A stretch of DNA of 64,000 nt from Krasilnikovozyma curviuscula (taxonomy: Eukaryota > Basidiomycota > Tremellomycetes > Cystofilobasidiales > Mrakiaceae), in NCBI GenBank assembly GCA_014825775.1, contig MVAQ01000046.1:47696-111695 (forward strand), given 5' to 3'. Below are positions 34,685 through 45,239 of the stretch, piece after piece. A model generated the notes under the pieces. It was not told where the DNA came from, did no database searches, and worked only from the letters and a program-made list of their open reading frames with translations. The stretch's first letter is position 1, and each line of letters begins with the position of its first letter. The position numbers and the translations under genes are program-made.

Positions 34685-37600
34685 ATGGCTCCGGCATGGT
34701 TACAGAAGATCAACATCTTTGCTCCTCCTAAGGAGGCCCAAGAGGCAGGTTTCGATGACTTCAGGCCAGTTTCGGGATGGAAGCGTATGTGGCATCCATT
34801 CCTCTCTCTCTCTCCTTAATTTCTCTACGACTGCAGCTGATATGTTTGGACTACACTGGGTCGTCATACTCACAGCGCTCATTCAAATGGAACCAGGTCC
34901 TCGTACCGCCTGGATCAACGAAGATCTAGCTCCTACTCCCAAGCGTTAGTATTCCTGCATTTTATCATCTCTGACTTTTCAATCCTGGTGAGATACAACT
35001 ACAGAGCCAACAGCTAACATTATCCCGTTCGTTTTCCTATGCAGCCATGAGAGTTTGGACTTCCTTCTCATACGTTAGTCTCTGGTGGGCTCTGAACTAG
35101 TGCGTCATAAACTTCTTTGCCTAAAACTCCATTTGTCGTCTCTGACATTGATTCCTTTATTCTCTTTGACAGCGGTGCTGGAGGTTGGTCCACCGGCGCC
35201 TCTTTGATCAACGTCGGTCTCTCGTTCTCTCAAGCTATGGGAGTAGCCGCTCTTGGCTGTTTCTTCTGCACAACTATTGCTGTTGCTGCTGCTGTGAGTC
35301 CAGTCATCTTTTGCCAATGTCCCGCTCTCTGAACAGATATACTGAACAGCAGCGTCACTTTTTTTTTTAATATAGCGGGGTATGTTCACCGATGGATTCT
35401 TACTCACATCTTCTGACCTCCTATATTGACTATTTTGTCTTCTTCTGTTTCTTATCCAGTTGGTGCCACTTACCACATGTGAGTTTGAAGCGGTTCCTTC
35501 AGCTAGCGCTGCCAATTTCCTCAATTCCAAACAACGTTCTGATGACTTCTTAAACTCTGCAGTGGATACCCCGTTTGGGCGAGATCTACGTACGGAATGA
35601 GGGGTAGTAAAGTCATGGTTGCCTTCCGAGGCATTGTTGTAAGTGTCTTTGTCAAAAAACAGTCTCGTGTCAAAGTTGATCGCTGATCTCTTGTGGTGAA
35701 CCAACTCTCTCTGTCAAAGGCGATTATCTGGTTCGCGGTCCAAACATTTTATGCTGCGAAAATGTTGAGCGTCGCCCTCCGAGCCATCTTCGGAAACAAG
35801 TGGCAGAACATCCCCAACCACCTGCCCGCTTCGTCGGGTACGAACACTCGAGAGATGACAGCTTACCTCATCATGTGGCTTGTACAGATTCCCTTCAACT
35901 TTGTTCATCCAACAGCTGCGAAGCACATATTCTCCGTCAAGTCGGTGCTGCTCCCCATCTCGGCGTTTGCGTTCTTGGGCGGTATCATCCATCTCGCTGG
36001 AGGCAATATCAACTTCTCTGTCATCAACAAAAAGCAGCCTACTGGATCTGCCTAGAGCTGGGCATTCTTGACTGGTGTTAATGCTATCTTCGGAGTACGT
36101 ATATTGTTTTTCTTCTGTAAATTGAGCTCGATTCGAAGCAACTAACCAGGGCTTCTTCGCGTCATCTCCACAAGACAATTAGTCCTATGTTGATCAACCG
36201 TAAGGAAATCAATAGTTTTTCTTTTACTCATCACTTCCAACTGAACTATATCGCGTTTCTTTTTGGTGTATACTCAGAACCTGACATCGGAAGATACGCC
36301 GTCAGCACAAAAGCTGCTCTCTGGCCACAGTACATCTCAATGATCCTCGCCAAGTTCCTCGTTTTCTTCTTGGGTATTATTTCCAGCTCCGCATGTGCTC
36401 AAATCTACGGCGTAAGTTCTGTCTCGTGTCCCTGCTTTGTGTCAGGCCGCTGAATTTCCTTCTTTGCGGAGCACAGACGGCTACCTGGAACGTCTGGGAT
36501 ATCGGTACCCTTATCTTGGATCATAATGGTACTCCATCCTGGCGAGCTGGTCTGGCACTGTTTGGTCTCGTTCAATGGTGAGTTCACTCTCGCTTGTACT
36601 CATTTCTCTCCCTTTTGTACCCACACAGCTTACTCATCGTCATAATGAAAATTTTCATTTATGGTGGACTTTGGAATAATTTAATGGTTCCCAAAGCTTT
36701 GGGTAAATACCGCCTCGTTATTCAACCTCTCGCCTGAAGATTTGTACTAACTTACCTTCCGCTTCTCTGACCTTGGAAAAGAACTGTGGCCACTAATTTA
36801 TTCTCTAATTCTATTCCATTCGGTTGTGATATGGCTGGAGTGTTCCCCAAACAAATCAACATAATTAGGCGAGTGTTGTATCTCGCGTCGAGCGCTCAAC
36901 CATATCTCTAACGCCATTTTTGCGCTCATACAGAGGACAGGTCATCTGCATGGTCTTTTCCTGGGCAATTTGTGAGTATAGCTCTCTTCTAAAGCTGCAG
37001 TAGACGGTTTCTGACAGCACAATTTTCCCAGGTCCTTGGTTGATCTTGACCAGTGGTGCCAAAGTGAGAAGAAGTCTGCGCCGTTCCCTAATTCAGCCTC
37101 TAACCCTTTCTTCACCAGTTCATTACCTTCCTCGGATCCTATACGGTTTTCATGGCTTCCCTCCTCTCGGTATTACTCGGTACGCTACTATCTCGTTTGG
37201 TTTGATTGAAAAAGGAGTGCTCACTCTTCTTTCTCTGATAACAGTGGACTACTATTGGGTTAGGCGCGGAAATCTACACGTCCCATCACTGTTCGCTGCT
37301 AACGGAGACAAGGCTGTTCAGACGTGAGATTTTTCACTTTCTGTATTCGTCCGTCAGAGCGAGTGATGGTGCTCACTTCTTCTCTGCCATGCTACAGCGG
37401 TTTGTACTTCCCTCGCCCAGCGGGGTACGAACTCAAAGCTTTCTTCGCTTGGTTTGCGGGTACCATCATCTGTGTGCCTGGTTTGGCTTATTCCTATACC
37501 ACCAAAACCTCCGCCACTGCCGTTGCTTTCAAGCACATCTACAACTCGTACGTTTTCTTCGTTCATCTTTCTCTTTCCACTTTGCCACAACCAGCAAGCG

Positions 37601-37972
37601 CTGACACTGCGGCATTTCTTCAGTGGATTCTTGATTGCTTTTTTCACGTCTGGTGTAGTTTATGCCGTCCTCTGTGCTTTTTCTAAGCCAGAGATCTTGC
37701 CAGAAGGTCACAAGGAGATGTCGCTCACCTTCGAAGCTCTCAAAGACTCTCATGGGTACGTTCTCATTCCTTATCTTCTGGGCTCAATATTTTTCTGAAA
37801 ATACCGTTGAATATTCCACAGTTATTTCCCAGGAGAACCTGAGATCTTGTACGGCCGCACCACGGAAGACGTTGATGATGTCGAAACTGGTATTATCAGC
37901 GAAGACTCTAGTGCGAAGGAGAATTTTACTGACAAGATCGCCACTGATACCCGTGTTGTCTCCGTGTTGTGA
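34685..37972 (+). CDS. NCS1 nucleobase/allantoin/hydantoin-type permease, with an in-frame TAG
   Basis: Cation symporter of the NCS1 family (uracil, allantoin, hydantoin and vitamin permeases), plasma membrane, about 12 TM. In order: KPDMFGLHWVVILTAL, GAGGWSTGASLINVGLS, YHIGYPVWARSTYGMRG, AIIWFAVQTFYAAKM, FNFVHPTAAKHIFSVK, TISPMLINQPDIGRYA, TVATNLFSNSIPFGCDM, INIIRGQ and VDYYWVRRGNLHVP. The cytoplasmic tail is acidic and ends VVSVL at TGA 37970-37972. More than a dozen exons. Two oddities: TAG at 36053-36055 lies inside a conserved exon (GSA, stop, SWAFLTGVNAIFG), and joining FGLVQ to TVATN in frame needs a 6-nt exon at 36697-36702. It may be a recent pseudogene, a read-through gene or a sequence variant. 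Its neighbour is hydrolase D, divergently oriented. Confidence 0.82.
36053..36055 (+). other. In-frame TAG inside the NCS1 permease
   Basis: The exon read as GNINFSVINKKQPTGSA, TAG, SWAFLTGVNAIFG is homologous to the permease family on both sides of the stop. No GT-AG intron of normal size removes it; the only nearby GT would give an intron of about 36 bases. A single-base change from TTG or AAG would explain it. Confidence 0.6.
36697..36702 (+). other. Predicted 6-nt micro-exon (CTTTGG) in the NCS1 permease
   Basis: The upstream exon ends TG at 36577 before a GTGAGT donor. The next certain exon begins AACTGTGGCC at 36782, after a TACTAAC branch point and GAAAAG acceptor. Direct joining makes TGA. 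Using AAAG acceptor, CTTTGG and GTAAAT donor gives TGC TTT GGA ACT, that is FGLVQCFGTVATN, in frame and family-like. Confidence 0.55.
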
Positions 37973-38173
37973 TTGTGTGGTTACATTGCAGAAGTCTTCG
38001 CGGTGATTGAGTTTCGTTTTCATATTGTTTACTTTTATTTTTACACTCTCCGTTCAAGTTGTAAAGGAAACGCCCTCATGAGGGCTCAAAAATGATAATT
38101 AGATACTCAAGCCTATAATAATAATACCGGCTTATAGAATTACAAGAACCCACGGAGAAAGTGCCGAAGTTGT

Positions 38174-38390
38174 CTACAGATTGCTCCGGGCGTCTTCCAC
38201 GTTGAGCAATGTCTGCTCATCAAAAATCCTTCCTACCAGCATCATACGTCAAGATCACTAAGTTTGCTTTTCCTCCTTTAAACTTTCATATATTCTCCTA
38301 AAGCTGAAGTCATTTTGATTGCCAGTTGAGATTCCAAACAACGCTTCGCTGTTGCATTGGCGACGTTTCAGGAGCCGCTGATGGAAGCAT
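38174..38390 (-). pseudogene. Amidase relic with internal deletion
   Basis: Minus strand. 38174-38245 reads MMLVGRIFDEQTLLNVEDA and then a stop, matching the C-terminal end of amidase 1 (GMMLIGKMFEEQTLLNVADA). Directly upstream, about 38325-38390 aligns at DNA level with the first codons and start region of amidase 1 (6110-6165; for example GCTTCGCTG(T/C)TGCATT(G/C)GCGACGT). The roughly 1.9 kb between, including the catalytic core, is gone. It lies 3' of hydrolase E on the same strand, just as intact amidase 1 lies 3' of hydrolase A. It cannot encode an active enzyme. Confidence 0.75.
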
Positions 38391-38541
38391 GGATTTTTAT
38401 AGTTGGAAAGCCGATAGTAGATTCAGCCTGAATGCTTACAGTGTCTGGGGCCAGATCGGTGGATGTCTTTCCGATCCTGCCGGTCATGCGGTAGAGCGAA
38501 ATGAGTCAATAACTAATATAGTAGTAATGTTTCAGTCATCT

Positions 38542-39930
38542 CTATTTTGGTACAAAGTGGTCATTGTCAGGAACAGGCGTCTGTCCAAAGGCTTTTTTTG
38601 GATCATATGGATGAACAGAGGCGAAGTGAGATGCGATATCTTCCCTCTTCGCGATCCAAACGTCTTCAGTTGAGGTAATCTTTGCAATGAACCTGGAAGA
38701 AATTCCGCTGTCAGCTTCAATGAACAAATTGAACAATTCCATAATGGAATCAAGTCAAATTCTATGAATACTTACTTCTCGAGAGCACCACAACGAGCTG
38801 CTCGCCCGATGATGTGAGGGTGAAGCAAGACCGTCATCATCTTTGGTTCTCCAGCAAGTCCCTCTTGATAGAAGCACTCGAAAGTGTCCGACAGGTGCTC
38901 GTAGTAGTCGTTAGGTGTTGAGTACCCAGAACCTCTGTGGTTGAATTTCATATCACTGACATCGCTGTAAGTGCAATAGGAAAACAATGAAGGGATTGTT
39001 CTTGACATTGTTTCTACGCTGCAAATTTCAACTTACTATGAGAAGGGCAGCATCAACAAACCACCTTCTTTGCCATCCACAGGGGATTTGGTATAATAAG
39101 GTAAGTCATCTGAGCAGCTGTCTGAGGAGTAAAGCAAAGGCAAGCCTTTGTTCTCCATCGCTTGAGCATATAGCCCGACGGAGTGGTTTGATCGCCGCTC
39201 GGTGAACCATCCTGCAAGATAGCGAGGTCATTTTGACTACTCTTCTTTATCACAGGGATCTAAAAAATGTCGACTTACCTCTTGGAAGACTCTTGTCTCC
39301 CGTCAACTCTTGAAGCTTCTCAATCGACTCCTGTATCATCTCCTTCTCCACCTCAGGTTTAACTGACATGTAATCTATCCACCTTTTCCCTCCCAAAGAA
39401 ATCTCAGCGCCAGATTGAACAATGACTTGGGCCCAGTAAGGTGCCTTTTCGAGGGCTTGGGTGTCTAGATGGTAGTAATGGTAAGAGATAGCCAGTCAGA
39501 ACAAATTCTGCTCAAATAGAAATTACACTAAGTTTACAGATATTCCAAGTCACAGGAACGTTGTATCTGTTAGAAGGAGGAAAGGCAGTAAGCACTTCGG
39601 CGTCGGGCAGACGACAACGACGAGGACGAAATAGACTACTAATAACCTCTGGAACAGCTTGATCAAACGAGGCACACCAGACGTCATTCCGTATTCGTAC
39701 TGTGATTCAGCCATGTCATCTCTCACGAGACGAACGCCAGGTGGTGGCAGATCTAAAAGATAGTTATCAAACGAGGCGTCGCCTTCATCCTGTGTCATTT
39801 CAGATCCGATATTGTAGTGGACAAGAAAGTTGATGGCAATCTTGGCGTTATTGGGCCACTTGGGATCTGGCATTTTGTATCCATATCCAATGAATTCTCT
39901 CTCGAGAGGGACACTGCCGTGAGAAGCCAT
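38542..39930 (-). CDS. Polysaccharide-deacetylase-fold hydrolase E (sister of A)
   Basis: Close paralog of hydrolase A. Begins MASHGSVPLEREFIGYGYK at 39930. Shared segments include PDPKWPNNAKIAINFLVHYN, IGSEMTQDEGDASFDNYLL, SQYEYGMTSGVPRLIKLF, ISLGGKRWIDYMSVKPE, YSSDSCSDDLPYYTKSPVDG, DVSDMKFNHRGSGYS and MMTVLLHPHIIGRAAR. It ends DNDHFVPK at 38542-38544. As in A, the motif-2 HGxRW reads GGKRW, so the loss of His predates the duplication and has been kept in both copies, arguing for a retained function. About seven exons, with introns in positions matching A. It forms the duplicated block with hydrolase F and the amidase relic. Confidence 0.86.
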
Positions 39931-40253
39931 CTTAGTTCCGAGGTGGAGTGGGGGGGGGTTGTAGACGAGAAAGTGAAGTTTGGGGAGAATTTGGATATTG
40001 CTACCTGTGGAAGGTAAGCTAAGATCCTTTCGGTATGTGCTACTCACCTGAGATTGATTTATGTAGTTTTGTAGGGTCATCATCCGACTAATCGACGGTA
40101 AAACCCACCCTGCATTTCCGACGTTCCACCTACACGCCAACATCGCACACAGAGCTTCCGATAAACTGCACTAGTCTCTCTGATGGAACCTCAAAGTCAT
40201 CTTCTTTTGTCATCTACTCACAATAAAAAAAATCCTGTTGACTTTCGAAAACG
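39931..40253. promoter_or_regulatory. Divergent promoter between hydrolases E and F
   Basis: 323 bases between opposing starts, homologous in position to 7967-8259. It contains TTCCGACG at 40116-40123, the octamer also present in the A/B promoter and before amidase 1. Otherwise the two promoters look unrelated by eye, which makes the shared octamer more notable. A G run (9 G) lies near 39950. Confidence 0.45.
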
Positions 40254-41829
40254 ATGGCACCTTCACCTTTCAACCACTCCTACACCCCGGACAGAGATTT
40301 CGTCTCTTATGGTCTTGATCAGCCCACTGAGCTGTGGCCCAATGGTGAGTGGAGGCAAGCAATAGTTAGATGAGCCGAAAGATGGTCTCGAATCGTTGTA
40401 AATAGAAGAGTAGGACAGCCCCGCTGTAGAGTGGGGTCGAAGAGCATACCAAAGAAGCTGAGGTGTTTTCCTTTGTAGGTGCCAAGATTGCCGTCTCTTT
40501 TGTCTTGAACTGTGAGTATGGTTTTGGATCACCTAGTATGCCCTATTTACGTCTTGTACCTCTCTCGCTCCTCAGATGAAGAAGGAGCGGAACACACCAG
40601 CTGGAACGGCGATGATCGATCTTGCGAGTTCTTGCATGAGCTCAACTGCGAGCGAAAATCAGTCGTTGGGGACAGAGATCTATTGGTCGAGAGTATGGTC
40701 AGTTCGAAATCATCGCGATCTTATGGGGGTGTTCAACAAAGAGAAACTGACTCCGCTTCACCTGCGTTCTGTTCAGTTCGAATACGGTATCAGGCAAGGT
40801 CTTCCTCGCATCATGAAGCTATTTAAAAGGTTCGGATGGCGCTTCACGATGTGGGTGTGTGCTCGAGCATTCGAGACGTCTGGAAATTATCCCAAGCTGC
40901 TCGTTGAACATGGACATGAAGTGAGAGATGAAATACTACTACACACCAACTATACCGATTCTCATCTTGAATTTCATCTAAAAAAAAGGTCGCCTGTCAC
41001 GGAAATCGCTGGAGGATCCACGGCGAATCATTTGAAGAAGAGCTATACCACATCAATCGCTCTTTTGACAGACTCCAAGCGGCTACTGGACTGACCAACG
41101 TCCCCACGGGCTGGTTCTTGGGGAATGGCCCTGTAGACCAGAAGCTTGCTAGAGCTACAGTGAGTAGCGACCTAAGCTCTACGGCATGCAGAGCTGACGG
41201 TCGCCATCATTTGACAGGTTCACAAGAATCGCGGTGTTCCTTTGGTCTACTGCTCTGACACCTACGCTACCGACATTCCTTACTGGGTTCAAGATCCTTT
41301 GGTTGTTCAAGGAGATGAGGACAAGGGAATGCTGATGATCCCCTACAGTTTGTAGGTGTTTTCTTTTTTTCGGAAGGTAGAGAGTGTGTGACTTTTTGCT
41401 GATGGAGGAGGCTTGAATTTTCTTCACGACGTTAGGGCTACGAACGATCACTTGTTCATGGTTGCCGGTGGCAATGGTGTAGGATGTCCAAATGACTGGT
41501 TTGAATTGTTGAAATCAGACTTCGATACTCTTTACGCTGAAGGACAAAGTGGAACGCCAAAGATGATGTACGTGTACCGACCGTGTTCACTTGTAGCCTA
41601 CAGCCGAAGATAAATCTCTTCTCATTCTAGGACCGTAGCCATGCACAATCGAATGGTCGGTAAACCAGGTCGATCTATGGCTCTTCAAAGATTTATGGAG
41701 TACATCTCAACGAAGCCGGATGTGTGGGTCTGCACCAGAGCTGAGATCGCTCAGCACTGGAGGGAGAAGTATCCCTATGAGAAGGTCGGGGTTACAGCTG
41801 CTTTACACGGAAACCCAAAAATATATTGA
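40254..41829 (+). CDS. Polysaccharide-deacetylase-fold hydrolase F (sister of B)
   Basis: Close paralog of hydrolase B. MAPSPFNHSYTPDRDFVSYG at the start, then AKIAVSFVLNYEEGAEHTS, FEYGIRQGLPRIMKLFKRFG, ACHGNRWRIHGESFEEELY with motif-2 His-Gly present, NVPTGWFLGNGPVDQKLARA, VYCSDTYATDIPYWVQDPL, NDHLFMVAGGNGVGCPNDWF and MMTVAMHNRMVGKPGR. Ends LHGNPKIY at TGA 41827-41829. Exon structure matches B, with a longer first intron (about 40345-40480). All conserved residues seen in B are kept. It is divergent to hydrolase E, mirroring A/B. Confidence 0.88.
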
Positions 41830-42301
41830 ACGGTCGTTTTGAAGAGCTGCTTTGAGTGGTATGGTTGACTGTGAGCTTCCTTCAAGGATTAGAGGTGCAG
41901 AAGGTTGACTAGCGGTGACCATTTTCTTTATTCGCTGGCCACGTAGATGCCAAGATTGTTTGATTTGTAGCTATCGGATGACGTACCTTTCTAACTACAA
42001 CCATGAATAGAAAAGGTCGGTCTTAAAAAACGAAAAACACTGAAAGATCCGATAATCAAAACAAGCATTTCGGCGCAGAGTCCGGAGCGTTCCGTAACGC
42101 CGCAATGGCCATGCCCCGAAATATGCCAAATGCTTCGATTATCATTCGACCATCAAACGAAGCTCGATTTTCTTCTTGCTCTACCCCAAGCCGTTCAATC
42201 AGGAGACTCTCAGCTGTTGCTGGTTGGATGATTTCTCAGAAACCCCGTATTTTCTCGTCTCCGTCGTCAAAAATTTCAAGTGTCCCCCAGCGTCACACGA
42301 T
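41830..42301. other. Intergenic region before MFS transporter 2
   Basis: About 470 bases. The last 200 are open in the frames leading into the next gene, so its true start may lie upstream (a candidate is at 42176). No other feature seen. Confidence 0.4.
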
Positions 42302-44888
42302 ATGGGGTCGCCGATTCTACCCACAGCAGTTCAACATGACTTACAATCGTCCTCAGCTATCAACACTGCTATAGTTGAAACGCCAGACGAGTCGGTGCGA
42401 CATGCTCACTTCGACATTTCGCTCTCAATAGGTAGCCCTCTGAATGGTGGAGACTCTGTTGGTGGGGACGAGGACCATTCGTCCCAGAGAACGGCCATTT
42501 CACCTTCATCTCAGCCTGCTGTGCTTCCCAAGCTGGATATCGAGCACGCTGTCGTAGAGGATGATCCCCGGAAATGGTCCAACGCAAAGTCAGTTTGCAC
42601 AATCATTGCTCGATCGGCGCGTTCGTGCGAAATGGAGTGCTGACGCCTTTTGCACTGTGGGTGGACACAGGAAGACGATGATTCTCTGTATGGTTTCCTT
42701 TGGTGCTATTACTCCAACGTTAGGTGCAGCAATCTATAATCCTGTCAGTGACGCTCGAGTTTTTGATGGTATTGCCTTCCTAACTGACAGTTCCTTTACC
42801 CGGACAAGGCTTTCGATGAGGTCAGAGGCCCACACACCAAATTCTTTCAAGGAACTACTCTAACATTTTATTAGGTTTTATTATTTTATTACTATTTTTT
42901 AGCTACGAGCAGACTTGCACGCATCCGACACGGAACTGGCGCTTTCATTGTCAATATTTATTCTTTTACAGGGCGGTGTACCCATCTTCTGGTCGTCAAT
43001 TGCCGAATCTGTCGGTCGTAAACCCATCTACATCCTCTCTTACTCTCTTTTTATCCTTGGGACTGTCGTTGCCGGTAGAGCAAATAGCATGGGGGTGAGT
43101 GTCGCTCTTTCATCGATATCCCTCCTCCGAGCCTGTTTGATCCTTGAGGCTGAATTCGCCCTTTCCGGTACTTTAAAGTTGTTGATTGGAATGCGATGTA
43201 TTCAAGCAATTGGAAGTAGTGCTGTGTTAAGCATTGGAGCGGGCACTTTGGCTGACATATACGAAATTAAAGAGAGAGGAGTAAGATCAAGTACCCATCG
43301 AAGATACGAAACCTAATGCTGACGGTGATTCTCGTTTTGACAGTCCAAGATGGGTCTATACTATGTGAGAAACAAGTTCCATCCTCCATCCTCCATCCTC
43401 ATTTTCACTTGCACGGTAATGCTGAAACTGTCGCTTTCGTGTTCGACGCAGGCCGCGCCTCTCCTTGGACCATCCCTTGGACCCCTTATTGGTGGTGCAC
43501 TCACTCAGGCCTTCAATTGGAGGGCAACGTTCTATTTCATTGCTGCGATAGGAGGTGTTGCTTGGGTAAGCATAGTCGGTGTTTCTCAACTTTTACTCTG
43601 CAGCCGCTGATGCCAGTCGTCCCTTAGGTCTCCTTCTGGTTTTTTCCCGACACATGGCGAAAAGAACGTTCTCTGGTTTACCAAACCTCACTACGAAATT
43701 TCTTACAAAGTAAGCTTGAACATGAACGTAAAGCAGAACTCAAACGTGCCAAGGGACTCTCATCGATCGCAACCACACCAGCCCCTACCCGGCCAGCTTC
43801 GCCCACCTCTGAACACAACGATACTCCTACAACTGAAAGTGCTCAAGTGACTATTGATGAGAAAACCAAGCATGTTATGCTGACAAGGCGAAATTGGAGA
43901 GGGCAGAAGGTCAAAGATGAAGGCGAATTTAGGTTGAGATTGAGGGATATCAACCCTGTTCCGCCTGCGTTGCAAATCATCAAACGACCCAACAACTTAC
44001 TGGCTGTCGTTGCTTCTGGTATGTTTCTCAAGTCGTCCGTAGTAGTGTCAAGCACGATTTGCTTACCTCTTTCTCGCTTCCAGGTTTTCTCTTCGCAGCT
44101 CAATATACGGTAGCGTTCACTGCCGCAGTCACTTTCGCGGAACTTCCTTATGACTACAATGCTCTCAAGATTGGTCTCGTCCTCGTCTCCTTCGGTGGCG
44201 GAAACATCATCGGCTCCATCCTTGGTGGTCGATACTCAGACTGGATCCTCAAGCGGCTTAAGCAGAAGAACAACGGCGTGAGCGAGCCCGAGTTCAGATG
44301 TCATGCCATGATTCTACCGGCTCCCTTCATGATCCTTGGATTCCTTGGATACGCTTGGACGGCACAGGAGAAAACTAGCGTCGCTGGTCCAGTCGTCTGT
44401 CTATTCGTTTCAGGGACGTCGCTCATGGTCATTTACGCTTCGTAAGTACTTTTCTCGCTCGTTACAATTTGAGCTTCTTTGAACTCGTCCTCTCTCTACA
44501 GAGCATTGGCATATTTAGTAGATTCCAACCCTGGTCGTTCGTCATCCGCAATTGCGATGAACTCGTTCGCCAGAGGTCTTTTTGCTTTCATCATGTCTGA
44601 GATCGCCCTCGTATGTCTCGACTTCATCGTTATTTTTCCTATTTCCCCTTCCTAAAGCCAGATCTTCACTTCACATTCTAGCCAATTCGTAACGGCATTG
44701 GAGATGGAGGTCTCTACACATTATTTGCTGGGCTGCTCGCTGTATCGAGTGGGGTTTTCATTTTGCTTATCCACAAAGGCAAAGGCTGGCGAGATCCTGA
44801 ATACAAGATGTTCAAGCAGAGGATCAAGAATAATGGAGATGTAGAGGCTGGAAAAGAGGCTAGAGAGGAGAAGATAAAGCCACTGTAG
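42302..44888 (+). CDS. MFS transporter 2 (DHA1 drug/H+ antiporter type)
   Basis: Twelve-TM major facilitator, probably plasma membrane, like fungal multidrug or polyamine antiporters (Qdr/Dtr type). Start chosen at 42302 (MGSPILPTAVQHDLQSS); the N-tail is polar and acidic and leads to VVEDDPRKWSNAKKTMILC. Further exons: LRADLHASDTELALSLSIFI, WSSIAESVGRKPIYILSYSL (motif A-like), MRCIQAIGSSAVLSIGAGTL, APLLGPSLGPLIGGALTQAF with WRATFYFIAAIG (motif C region). A large polar central loop carries a TPAPTRPASPTSEHND run. Late helices include FLFAAQYTVAFTAAVTFAEL, GRYSDWILK and MVIYASALAYLVDSNPGR. Basic-acidic tail, stop at 44886-44888. An unusually long intron (about 42748-42901) follows TM1. The substrate cannot be inferred beyond cluster context. 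Confidence 0.85.
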
Positions 44889-45239
44889 CATACTTTGAGT
44901 TATCGGTGTCATGAATAGAGTTGAGGATAACAGTAATTGCTGCGTTTGTGTAAGAACGACCGGTTTATCTGCGTTGTGGTATAAGAACTGCTAGAATGGG
45001 ACTTAAATTTTGTTCTGAATCCATCAGCAACACGCTGGAATTTACCATCCTCCAAGCTGTCAATTCGCCGACTATTACAACGGCGAGCTCTTGGGCTAAA
45101 TGGAAGTAACATGAACAAACATATACAATTGAGAGTGTAGTATTAATGAAAGAATAAATTACACAAGGAACGGTATGTACAATTATGAGAAGGGGTGATA
45201 TAATCGGTCCTCATGAGCCAGCTCCATCGAAGAAGAAGT
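44889..45239. other. Convergent intergenic region (MFS 2 / HADH)
   Basis: About 350 bases between converging genes, AT-rich. It marks the right edge of the accessory cluster. Nothing coding seen. Confidence 0.4.

Noticed and set aside
36100..36200. Apparent frameshift in the NCS1 permease before ISPMLINQPD
   Set aside because: Using the CACAAG acceptor instead of ACCAG joins NAIFG directly to TISPMLINQPD in frame, so no frameshift is needed.
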